64,000 nucleotides of DNA, taken from positions 124,001 through 188,000 of the forward strand of contig NZ_JAGJCB010000002.1 of NCBI RefSeq assembly GCF_017814435.1, written 5' to 3'. Below are positions 54,228-62,074 of the stretch, piece by piece. The stretch is from Mariniflexile gromovii (GTDB taxonomy: Bacteria; Bacteroidota; Bacteroidia; Flavobacteriales; Flavobacteriaceae). The notes under the pieces were generated by a model. It saw nothing but the letters and a program-made list of their open reading frames with translations, was not told the origin of the DNA and made no database searches. How positions within the stretch are numbered: position 1 is the first letter of the stretch; each line of letters begins with the position of its first letter. A program made the translations under genes and the position numbers.

Positions 54228-56021
54228 CTATTTATTATGGTAGTAATTATATATTTTTTCAGCTCTAGATACTCCAACAACCGGTTCTAACTCATCTAAT
54301 TTTGCATTGGCAACACGTTTTACCGATTTGAAATGTTTTAATAAATCTACAATCGTTTTTTCGCCTATGCCAGGAATTGTTTCCAACTCTGTATTTAATG
54401 CACTTTTACTACGTTTATTTCTATGGTGTTCTATACCAAAACGGTGCGCTTCATTTCGTAATTGTTGTATGACTTTTAGCGTTTCGCTTTTTTTATCTAA
54501 ATATAATGGAATTGGATCGTTTGGGTAGAATAATTCTTCCAAACGCTTTGCAATTCCGATGATTGCTATTTTTCCTCTTAAACCCAACGCATCCAAACTT
54601 TTTAAGGCTGATGATAATTGCCCTTTGCCTCCATCTATAATGATGAGTTGTGGTAATGATTGTTCCTCGTCCAACATGCGTTTATAACGCCGGTATACCA
54701 CTTCTTCCATCGAAGCGAAATCGTCTGGACCTTCTACCGTTTTAATATTAAAATGGCGGTAATCTTTTTTACTGGGCTTTCCGTTTTTAAAAACCACACA
54801 AGCAGCAACGGGGTTGGTTCCTTGTATGTTCGAGTTATCAAAACATTCTATATGTCGTGGTTCTTCATGCAATCTTAAATCGGCTCTCATTTGTGCCATA
54901 ATACGGTTGGCGTGTCTATCAGGATCTACAATTTTATCCTGTTTGAACCTTTCCATCCGATAATATTTAGCATTTCTAAGCGATAAATCCAATATATGTT
55001 TTTTATCGCCCAATTGTGGCACGGTTACTTTAATGCCTTCACCCAACTCCACTTTAAAAGGCACGTATATTTCTTTTGATTTCGAATGAAAACGCTGACG
55101 AATTTCTGTAATTGCCAACTCTAACAACTCAACATCCGTTTCATCCAATTTTTTCTTAATTTCCAAAGTATGCGAACGAATGATGGACCCGTAAGATAAC
55201 TGTAAAAAATTGACATACCCATAACTTTCGTCGCTCATTATGGAAAATACATCTACATTGCTGATTTTTGGGTTTACAATGGTAGATTTTGCTTGGTAAT
55301 TTTCAAGAACCTCAATCTTTTCCTTAATTTTTTGAGCTTCTTCAAAACGCATGTCTTCAGCATATTGCTTCATTTGAAGCTTGAACTGCTGCAACGAATC
55401 TTTAAAATTTCCTTTTAAAATTTCTTTGATATCCTTAATGTTCTCGTTGTATTCCTGTTCGGTTTCCAAACCCTCGCAAGGGCCTTTACAATTTCCTAAA
55501 TGAAACTCTAAACACACTTTATACTTGCCTGCTTCAATTTTATTTTCAGCTAAATCATAATTGCAATTTCGCAACGAATACAGCCCTTTTATTAAATCCA
55601 ACAGGGTATGAACCGTTTTCATGCTGGTATAGGGGCCAAAATATTCCGAGCCATCCTTAAAAACACGGCGGGTAGAAAACACTCTAGGGAAACGCTCGTT
55701 TTTTATACAAATCCAAGGGTACGATTTGTCGTCTTTCAGCATTACATTATACTTGGGCTGATACTTTTTAATAAGGTTGTTTTCTAGCAACAAGGCATCA
55801 GTTTCAGTATCTACCACAATATGCTTTATGGTGTCAATTTTTTTCACCAGCACACGCGTTTTACCATTATCGTGCGTTTTTGTAAAATAACTACTAACCC
55901 GTTTCTTTAAATTTTTGGCTTTTCCAACGTAAAGAATAGTGCCATCAGCATCATAATACTGGTACACCCCTGGTTGATTTGGTAAGGTTTGTAATTGTAT
56001 TTCTAAAGTAGGTTTATCCAT
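54228..56021 (-). CDS. uvrC: Excinuclease ABC subunit C
   Basis: 597 residues. GIY-YIG domain at the N-terminus (QPGVYQYYDADGTILYVGKAKN), then the UVR motif (EDMRFEEAQKIKEKIEVLEN), the RNase H-like endonuclease domain (IECFDNSNIQGTNPVAACVVF, IIDGGKGQL) and C-terminal helix-hairpin-helix (IPGIGEKTIVDLLKHF). It makes both incisions in nucleotide-excision repair. Upstream lies a 116-bp divergent gap to the retropepsin-like gene. Confidence 0.96.
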   Translation of the reverse strand: MDKPTLEIQLQTLPNQPGVYQYYDADGTILYVGKAKNLKKRVSSYFTKTHDNGKTRVLVKKIDTIKHIVVDTETDALLLENNLIKKYQPKYNVMLKDDKSYPWICIKNERFPRVFSTRRVFKDGSEYFGPYTSMKTVHTLLDLIKGLYSLRNCNYDLAENKIEAGKYKVCLEFHLGNCKGPCEGLETEQEYNENIKDIKEILKGNFKDSLQQFKLQMKQYAEDMRFEEAQKIKEKIEVLENYQAKSTIVNPKISNVDVFSIMSDESYGYVNFLQLSYGSIIRSHTLEIKKKLDETDVELLELAITEIRQRFHSKSKEIYVPFKVELGEGIKVTVPQLGDKKHILDLSLRNAKYYRMERFKQDKIVDPDRHANRIMAQMRADLRLHEEPRHIECFDNSNIQGTNPVAACVVFKNGKPSKKDYRHFNIKTVEGPDDFASMEEVVYRRYKRMLDEEQSLPQLIIIDGGKGQLSSALKSLDALGLRGKIAIIGIAKRLEELFYPNDPIPLYLDKKSETLKVIQQLRNEAHRFGIEHHRNKRSKSALNTELETIPGIGEKTIVDLLKHFKSVKRVANAKLDELEPVVGVSRAEKIYNYYHNK

Positions 56022-56137
56022 TAACGTAAAGGTAATTATTTTAATTTTTTATTGATAAAATACGCCTGTATAAATCTGTTAAACTTTTGAAGCTACCTAA
56101 CTATTCGTTACATTGCAGCACATTTTAAAACCATAAA

Positions 56138-56563
56138 ATGAACAAAAAAGTAATTGGTAGAGTTGATAAAATAGATTTCCCTAAATTGGGTCTATTCAAT
56201 ATTGATGTTAAAGTTGATACGGGCGCTTATACATCTACCATTCATTATGATGAAATTATTGAAGAAAACAACACGTTACGATGCGTTTTTAACAGTGATA
56301 AGCATCAAAATTTTGGAAAAACCGAGATTGTTTTTAACGAATACTCAAGTACCGTTGTAAAAAGCAGCAACGGATTGAAAGAAAACCGATATAAAATAAA
56401 ATCTGAAGTCATTTTTTTTGGAAAGACCTATAAGATTAACCTAACTTTAAGCACACGTAATGACATGAGGTTTCCTGTGCTAATTGGCAGGCAATTTTTA
56501 AAACGGAAATTTCTAGTTGATGTAGATTTAGAAAACGTTTCCTATAACACAAAACTCCTATGA
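56138..56563 (+). CDS. Retropepsin-like protease of the ATP-dependent zinc protease family (RimB-like)
   Basis: 141 residues. The active-site-like motif [12 protein letters not shown] (residues about 25-36) and the C-terminal [10 protein letters not shown] fit the PF05618 retropepsin-like family. It overlaps rimK by 4 bp (ATGA), so translation is coupled. Family knowledge: RimB proteins of Pseudomonas rim operons belong to this fold and trim glutamates from ribosomal protein S6. That this gene does the same is inference from its neighbour. The name of zinc protease is historical. Confidence 0.85.
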   Translation: MNKKVIGRVDKIDFPKLGLFNIDVKVDTGAYTSTIHYDEIIEENNTLRCVFNSDKHQNFGKTEIVFNEYSSTVVKSSNGLKENRYKIKSEVIFFGKTYKINLTLSTRNDMRFPVLIGRQFLKRKFLVDVDLENVSYNTKLL

Positions 56564-57441
56564 ACATAGTTATATTATCAAGAAATTCTAATCTATATTC
56601 AACCGACCGACTTGTTGAAGAAGGTGAAAAACGAGGCCATAAAGTTGAAGTGATAGACCCCTTAAAATGCGATATTATTATTGAAAGGGAAAAACCAACC
56701 ATATATTACAAAGACCGCTATTTAGATTATGTTGATGCCGTAATTCCTAGAATTGGCGCCTCCATTACCTTTTACGGGTGTGCAGTGGTAAGGCAGTTTG
56801 AAATGATGAATGTGTTCACCATCGCAACGTCTGATGCCATACAGCGTTCTAGGGACAAGCTGCGTAGTTTACAGCGTTTAAGTAAAGCCGGAATTGGCAT
56901 GCCAAAAACCGTTTTCACCAATTACTCACGCGATGTTGAAGAAGTGATAGAACACGTTGGCGGTGTACCCGTTATTATAAAATTACTGGAAGGCACACAA
57001 GGTTTGGGGGTTGTTTTAGCTGAAACCAAAAATGCTGCAGAATCGGTTTTAGAAGCTTTTAATGGTTTAGAAGCCCGTGTTATCGTTCAAGAATTTATAA
57101 AGGAAGCTAAAGGTGCCGATTTACGCGCTTTAATTGTTGATGGACAAGTGGTAGGCGCCATGAAACGCCAAGGGAAAGAAGGTGAATTCCGTTCAAACTT
57201 ACACCGTGGGGGTTCAGCCCAAGTTATAAAACTAGATGAGCAAGAATTAAAATTGGCCATGAACGCATCGCGTGTTCTTAAACTTCCTGTTTGCGGGGTT
57301 GATATGCTGCAATCGGCACGTGGACCGTTGCTTTTAGAAGTAAATTCTACACCCGGTTTAGAAGGTATTGAAGAAGCTACAGGTAGAAATATTGCCAAAA
57401 GCATCATCACGTACATTGAAAAAAACAGACACCAGCGTTAA
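56560..57441 (+). CDS. rimK: ATP-grasp ligase, RimK family (S6 glutamylation)
   Basis: 293 residues. ATP-grasp features: [66 protein letters not shown] and the metal-binding [14 protein letters not shown]. These match RimK, which adds glutamate residues to the C-terminus of ribosomal protein S6. The upstream protease overlaps the start codon, and a deacylase-like gene follows 17 bp downstream, forming a three-gene unit. Confidence 0.93.
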   Translation: MNIVILSRNSNLYSTDRLVEEGEKRGHKVEVIDPLKCDIIIEREKPTIYYKDRYLDYVDAVIPRIGASITFYGCAVVRQFEMMNVFTIATSDAIQRSRDKLRSLQRLSKAGIGMPKTVFTNYSRDVEEVIEHVGGVPVIIKLLEGTQGLGVVLAETKNAAESVLEAFNGLEARVIVQEFIKEAKGADLRALIVDGQVVGAMKRQGKEGEFRSNLHRGGSAQVIKLDEQELKLAMNASRVLKLPVCGVDMLQSARGPLLLEVNSTPGLEGIEEATGRNIAKSIITYIEKNRHQR

Positions 57442-57458
57442 AATAAATTAGGTTTCGT

Positions 57459-58430
57459 ATGACTTTAGTGAACAATATTTTAACTATTCTAGACACCAAA
57501 ATATACCCCGGCGAAAGCAAAGAAATTGATTTTGATGTTGCCAATCTTCACACCTCATCCCCCGTAAACGTTCCCATTATTATTGAACGCGCTAAAAAAC
57601 CAGGGCCTATCGTGCTGTTCACTGCAGGCATTCATGGTGATGAAGTAAATGGTGTTGAAATTGTTAGGCAACTCATAGCCAGTGGCATTAACAAACCAAA
57701 AATTGGCACCATTATTTGCATTCCCGTCATCAATGTTTTTGGATTTATAAACTTAAAACGTGAGTTTCCCGATGGCAGGGATTTAAACCGTGTGTTTCCG
57801 GGTACGGTTGATGGCTCTTTGGCCAGTAGGGTTGCCCATAAACTCATACACGATATTGTGCCCTGTGTAGATTGTATTATCGATTTTCATACTGGTGGTT
57901 CCGGACGTTTTAACGCACCTCAAATACGTATTTCAAAAGAAAACAGACATCTTAACGAGTTGGCTAAGGTTTTTGCTGCACCCTTCGTTTTGTATTCTAA
58001 AAACTTAAATAAATCGTTTAGAAACAGCTGTTACAAATTAGGAAAAGCCATGTTGCTTTTTGAAGGCGGTAAATCGTTTCACATAGATGAGAATATTACC
58101 AACCATGGCGTTAATGGCTCAAAACGTGTTTTAAAACATTTAGGAATGCTAAACTCGCAAGCTAAAGCTACTAAACCAAAAAAAGACACCGTTTTTATTA
58201 ATGAAAGCCGCTGGCAACGTGCTAGCTTTTCAGGTATGTTTAGAGCCACTATTGCCATTAGCAGCCATGTAAAAAAAGGCGATGTTTTAGGATACATAAC
58301 CGACCCCTATGGCAAATTAAACCAAGCCGTAAAAGCCCAAAACTCAGGATATATCATTAATGTGAACGAATCGCCCATTGTTTACCAGGGGGATGCTTTA
58401 TTTCATATTTCCACAAAACTTAAACGATAG
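57459..58430 (+). CDS. Succinylglutamate desuccinylase/aspartoacylase family metalloenzyme
   Basis: 323 residues. The zinc-binding motif AGIHGDEVNG (His, Glu) and later IDFHTGG (His) fit the M14-like AstE/AspA fold, with RDLNRVFPG as the family Arg/Asn stretch. The C-terminal part carries a barrel-like domain (RATIAISSHVKKGDVLGYITD) with a lipoyl-like look. Family members cleave N-acyl amino acids, and other M14 relatives remove glutamate chains. The rimK context suggests a role in undoing glutamylation. The true substrate is unknown. Confidence 0.85.
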   Translation: MTLVNNILTILDTKIYPGESKEIDFDVANLHTSSPVNVPIIIERAKKPGPIVLFTAGIHGDEVNGVEIVRQLIASGINKPKIGTIICIPVINVFGFINLKREFPDGRDLNRVFPGTVDGSLASRVAHKLIHDIVPCVDCIIDFHTGGSGRFNAPQIRISKENRHLNELAKVFAAPFVLYSKNLNKSFRNSCYKLGKAMLLFEGGKSFHIDENITNHGVNGSKRVLKHLGMLNSQAKATKPKKDTVFINESRWQRASFSGMFRATIAISSHVKKGDVLGYITDPYGKLNQAVKAQNSGYIINVNESPIVYQGDALFHISTKLKR

Positions 58431-58436
58431 AAACAC

Positions 58437-59000
58437 ATGCTTAAAGCCGAATTACGGAAAAAATATAAAAAGCTTCGTAATGCGTTGTCAATAAACCAAA
58501 TTGACGATTTAAGTATAGCTATTGCCAATCAACTTTTAAAATTACCTATTTGGGAACATGCATTCTATCATGTTTTTTTAGCTATTGAAGAACAAAAAGA
58601 AGTAAATACCGATTATATTCTGAATATCCTTTCGGGAAAAGATAAGCATATTGTTATTTCTAAAAGTGATTTTGAAACGGGTTTAATGACAAACTTTCTT
58701 CTAACCGATAATACCGTTATTAAAAAAAACAGTTACAACATCCCTGAACCTGTTGATGGTATTGAAATTTCCAACGATAAAATAGAAGTTGTTTTTATAC
58801 CACTTTTAGCTTTTGATGAACAAGGAAACCGTGTGGGATATGGCAAAGGTTTTTACGACCGTTTTTTAGCCAATTGCAAACCCGAAACCATTAAAATTGG
58901 ATTGTCTTTTTTTGAAGCTGAAAATGAGATTACTGATATTTTTGAAAGTGATGTTAAATTAAATTATTGCGTAACGCCCGAGATGGTTTATAAGTTTTGA
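58437..59000 (+). CDS. 5-Formyltetrahydrofolate cyclo-ligase
   Basis: 187 residues. It begins LKAELRKKYKKLRNAL and carries the family motifs FIPLLAFDEQGNRVGYGKGFYDRFL. It converts 5-formyl-THF to 5,10-methenyl-THF with ATP hydrolysis. The start lies 6 bp after the preceding stop codon, so it is the last gene of the four-gene operon. Its 3' end overlaps the convergent gene by 13 bp. Confidence 0.93.
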   Translation: MLKAELRKKYKKLRNALSINQIDDLSIAIANQLLKLPIWEHAFYHVFLAIEEQKEVNTDYILNILSGKDKHIVISKSDFETGLMTNFLLTDNTVIKKNSYNIPEPVDGIEISNDKIEVVFIPLLAFDEQGNRVGYGKGFYDRFLANCKPETIKIGLSFFEAENEITDIFESDVKLNYCVTPEMVYKF

Positions 59001-60880
59001 CTCTCACAATTATCACAATACGTTTTTCGTAAATATTCATTCTCTAACAATTGGAAAGTAACCCCACCGTTATCTACAGAATTAAACAATTTACAAAAAC
59101 GCTCTTTATTCATATCATAAGCATTCAACAAAATGGTTCGATAATTGGTTTGTTTGGTTAGTTCTTTATCTATTAAAGTTAGGTTTAAATAATAGAACAA
59201 TAAATCTTCATCTATATCAATACTTCTTGACTTACGCTCTAACAATTTTACGGCTAAATTGGAATTTCCATACAGACTAAAAAACTGTGCTAAACTTAAA
59301 TAATCATAATTAGATAAAGTGAAGTTCTTATAGTTATCGTTCACATAATCGATAGCCTTATCTTTATTATCAAAATCTCGGTTTTTCATAAATTTATCGG
59401 CAATAACGATATAGAAATTCACCATCATTCTTGAAATAAGCGATTTATCAATACCATATTTCTTCAAATCATTAATATCCTTTACAATTTGAGACTCATC
59501 AACATTAATACCATTATTCTTCCATAGTTTTATCTCCATGGCTACTAAGTTGTATCTTACGTTAGCATCTTTAGGTACTATCTTCTCAATCTCCAATAAT
59601 TCTTTATAAGCAATTAAGGTTAACCTCTCATCTAATAAGCATTTATAAGAAGCATTTTTATTGAGAAATTGTGCATATTTTTTATGCATGGGAATGATCA
59701 TATCTTGAATATTCGTAATGGAAGCTTCTTTGGTTCTCATTTTTTCAAAAATTGAATTTTGAAGCTCTTTAGCAACATCAAGTTTTCCATCGGTAATAGA
59801 TTTGTTGAAATCTGCTATTAAATTTTGAATAGATTCACCCTTACGTATAACTTTTTTCTCTAATTCTAATTCTACAACCGCTTTTCTATGTTTTTTCAAA
59901 ATAGGTTCTAATTCATTCGCCACAGTTCCAATAACGATGTCTCTAATCTCATTTTTATCGAGCGACCTTAAATACTCATATTTATTACCCTCTATATCAT
60001 TGAAAAATTCTACCCAGTTATCTAATGAGGCAACTGTTGTTTTAATAGTTGGTTTTTGATATGCTTGTAAGGCAGCAATCATATTTTTTGCACGTTGTTC
60101 TTGCAATTGTGCATTCCTATCCGATGAGCCTTCAATGGATGAATATGCCTTAATATCCAATGCTTTTATATCAAAATCTGTCGATTTTAAAGTATCATAA
60201 ATTGGTTTTATATCCGATGAAGAAAAACTCGATTTATTTTTTTCAAAAGGGATGATAAACTTTAATTTTTTATTTTGGATGGAAGACTTTTCACTGGTTG
60301 ATCGGATTTGTTTAGTTTCATAAGACAGATAATCTAAATACATTCCCATATCCAATAAATCCCAAGAATAGTATTCCAAATCATACGTTACGTAGTATTG
60401 ACAAAGATTCTTTTTGCCTAAAAACAGAATGTTATATTCTAACTGTTCATTAAGAAGTCCGCTAGGTATTTTACCAACTTTTACCCTAAATTTATTTTGT
60501 TCCCTGGGCTCTAAACCACTTTTTAATCCTTCAGAATAAATGGGTTTAAGCAATTGCCCTTTTATTTGGTTTTTATTAATAGTTGCTATATTGCAGTTAT
60601 ACCTGTTTTTCAAAACTACGTCTATAGCCATACCATCATCTGGATTTTTAAACACCGTATAGAACCAATTTTTATCGTTTACTTCAAAATAAAGATTGTC
60701 ATTTTCTCTAACTATGGAATACCTTACTTCTTTTGGTTTTTGACGAAAAGCCTGAATACACTCTTTACATTTTTCATCTCTGTCGCTGGCATTAAAAACA
60801 ATATCAAAAGTATTTTGAGACAAAACCATGTTTGATCCTAACAGTAAACATGTAATTAGTAGTAAATATTCTTTTTTCAT
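58988..60880 (-). CDS. Exported OmpA-like protein with helical C-terminal half
   Basis: 630 residues. Signal peptide (LLLITCLLLGSNMVLSQ). The N-terminal beta-rich region starts with a CKEC pair (residues about 37-40). Residues about 206-275 contain an OmpA-like segment (IIPFEKNKSSFSSSDIKPI, AYSSIEGSSDRNAQLQEQRA). After that the protein is helical with TPR-like spacing (EELLEIEKIVPKDANVRYN). It ends with a CDNC pair. I do not recognise the full family; a periplasmic envelope protein is likely. The Cys pairs at both ends suggest disulfides or metal binding. Confidence 0.7.
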   Translation of the reverse strand: MKKEYLLLITCLLLGSNMVLSQNTFDIVFNASDRDEKCKECIQAFRQKPKEVRYSIVRENDNLYFEVNDKNWFYTVFKNPDDGMAIDVVLKNRYNCNIATINKNQIKGQLLKPIYSEGLKSGLEPREQNKFRVKVGKIPSGLLNEQLEYNILFLGKKNLCQYYVTYDLEYYSWDLLDMGMYLDYLSYETKQIRSTSEKSSIQNKKLKFIIPFEKNKSSFSSSDIKPIYDTLKSTDFDIKALDIKAYSSIEGSSDRNAQLQEQRAKNMIAALQAYQKPTIKTTVASLDNWVEFFNDIEGNKYEYLRSLDKNEIRDIVIGTVANELEPILKKHRKAVVELELEKKVIRKGESIQNLIADFNKSITDGKLDVAKELQNSIFEKMRTKEASITNIQDMIIPMHKKYAQFLNKNASYKCLLDERLTLIAYKELLEIEKIVPKDANVRYNLVAMEIKLWKNNGINVDESQIVKDINDLKKYGIDKSLISRMMVNFYIVIADKFMKNRDFDNKDKAIDYVNDNYKNFTLSNYDYLSLAQFFSLYGNSNLAVKLLERKSRSIDIDEDLLFYYLNLTLIDKELTKQTNYRTILLNAYDMNKERFCKLFNSVDNGGVTFQLLENEYLRKTYCDNCESQNL

Positions 60881-60961
60881 TTAAAGAGTGATTGAGAGAA
60901 ATTTATGCTAAAATAAATACTTTTGAATAATAAACACTTAAATAATATCTTTTTTTAACAC

Positions 60962-61582
60962 CTATTTCTTAGGAAACGCCTTCTTATTGAACACAATAAG
61001 CATGATAAATCCGGTACTAATGGCCATATCGGCAATATTAAAAACAGGTTCAAAAAAATTAAAACGCTTACCTCCACCTATGGGCAACCATGTAGGCAAA
61101 TCAACTTCAAACAAAGGAAAATAAAGCATATCTACTACTTTTCCGTGCAATAAAGAATCGTAACCGCCAGCTTCTGGCAAAAAGGTTGCTACTTGGTTAA
61201 AACTATCACCAAACAAGATGCCATAAAATACAGAATCTATAATATTTCCCAAAGCACCTGCAAAAATTAAGGCAATAGCTAGTATTAATATTTTCGATGC
61301 TTTTTTTCTAGTGGCGTCAAACAACCAATAACCTATACCAAAAATAGCTACAATTCTAAATACCGTTAAAAATATTTTAGCGGAACGGTCTGAAATAAAA
61401 GAGGCAAAATCGCTAATTTTTGTTCCCCATGCCATACCATCGTTTTCTATAAAATAGATTTGGAACCAACTAAAAACCTCTATGTTTTCTTGAAGTTTGA
61501 AATGTGTTTTTATATATATTTTACTTATTTGATCGATAAGTAATATGATGACAATTATTATTATTGATTTTTTTAGGGACAT
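60962..61582 (-). CDS. lspA: Lipoprotein signal peptidase
   Basis: 206 residues, four membrane helices. The catalytic Asp residues lie in GNIIDSVFYG and FNIADMAIS, with NDGMAWG and the ALIFAGALGNIID stretch of the family. It is longer than E. coli LspA (164), owing to inserted residues between about 130 and 165, a common feature in Bacteroidota. It cleaves prolipoproteins at the inner membrane. The DksA-like gene and ileS lie upstream on the same strand, a frequent ileS-lspA neighbourhood. Confidence 0.95.
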   Translation of the reverse strand: MSLKKSIIIIVIILLIDQISKIYIKTHFKLQENIEVFSWFQIYFIENDGMAWGTKISDFASFISDRSAKIFLTVFRIVAIFGIGYWLFDATRKKASKILILAIALIFAGALGNIIDSVFYGILFGDSFNQVATFLPEAGGYDSLLHGKVVDMLYFPLFEVDLPTWLPIGGGKRFNFFEPVFNIADMAISTGFIMLIVFNKKAFPKK

Positions 61583-61642
61583 GAAATTAATTACGAATTA
61601 CAATTTTGGAATTACGATTGATTACGCTTTGCTAAAATAAAA

Positions 61643-61667
61643 AACGCCTCAAAAAATGAGACGTTTC
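61643..61667 (-). terminator. Terminator between the DksA-like gene and lspA
   Basis: Arms AAACGCCTCA and TGAGACGTTT (one G-U pair) with a 5-nt A loop; a T-run follows on the minus strand. It suggests that lspA is partly separated from the ileS transcript. Confidence 0.65.
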
Positions 61668-61689
61668 AAATATATCATTTAAAATAAAA

Positions 61690-62070
61690 TTATTGCATGT
61701 TTTTAGCTTCAATACTTAAAGTAGCATGAGGCACTAATTTTAAACGTTCTTTAGCAATTAATTTACCCGTAACCCTACAAACACCATAGGTTTTATTTTC
61801 TATTCGGATAAGTGCATTTTTTAAATCACGTATAAACTTTTCTTGTCTAATAGCTAATGCAGAATTTGATTCTTTGCTCATTACTTCGCTACCTTCATCA
61901 AACGCTTTAAACGTAGGCGAAGTATCTTCTGTACCATTACTATGGTCATTCATGTACGCACTTTTAATAAGCTCTAAATCGTGCTGTGCTTTTACTATTT
62001 TCTCTTGAATTAGCGCTTTAAACTCGGCTAAATCTTTATCTGGATATCTTACGTTTAAATCTGAACTCAT
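61690..62070 (-). CDS. TraR/DksA-family protein lacking the Cys4 zinc finger
   Basis: 126 residues. Coiled-coil N-terminal half (QEKIVKAQHDLELIKSAY) with acidic residues at the tip region, then ALIRIENKTYGVCRVTGKLIAKERLKLVPHATLSIEAK in form, the DksA C-terminal fold. Only one Cys is present in the whole protein, so the usual zinc finger is gone; this degenerate form is common in Bacteroidota as far as I know. It may still bind RNA polymerase and modulate transcription. It lies 4 bp after ileS. Confidence 0.88.
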   Translation of the reverse strand: MSSDLNVRYPDKDLAEFKALIQEKIVKAQHDLELIKSAYMNDHSNGTEDTSPTFKAFDEGSEVMSKESNSALAIRQEKFIRDLKNALIRIENKTYGVCRVTGKLIAKERLKLVPHATLSIEAKNMQ

Positions 62071-62074
62071 AATC

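Noticed and set aside
61583-61642. Direct repeats of GAATTAC-like wording upstream of lspA
   Set aside because: Short, AT-rich and imperfect; could arise by chance and no stem is formed.
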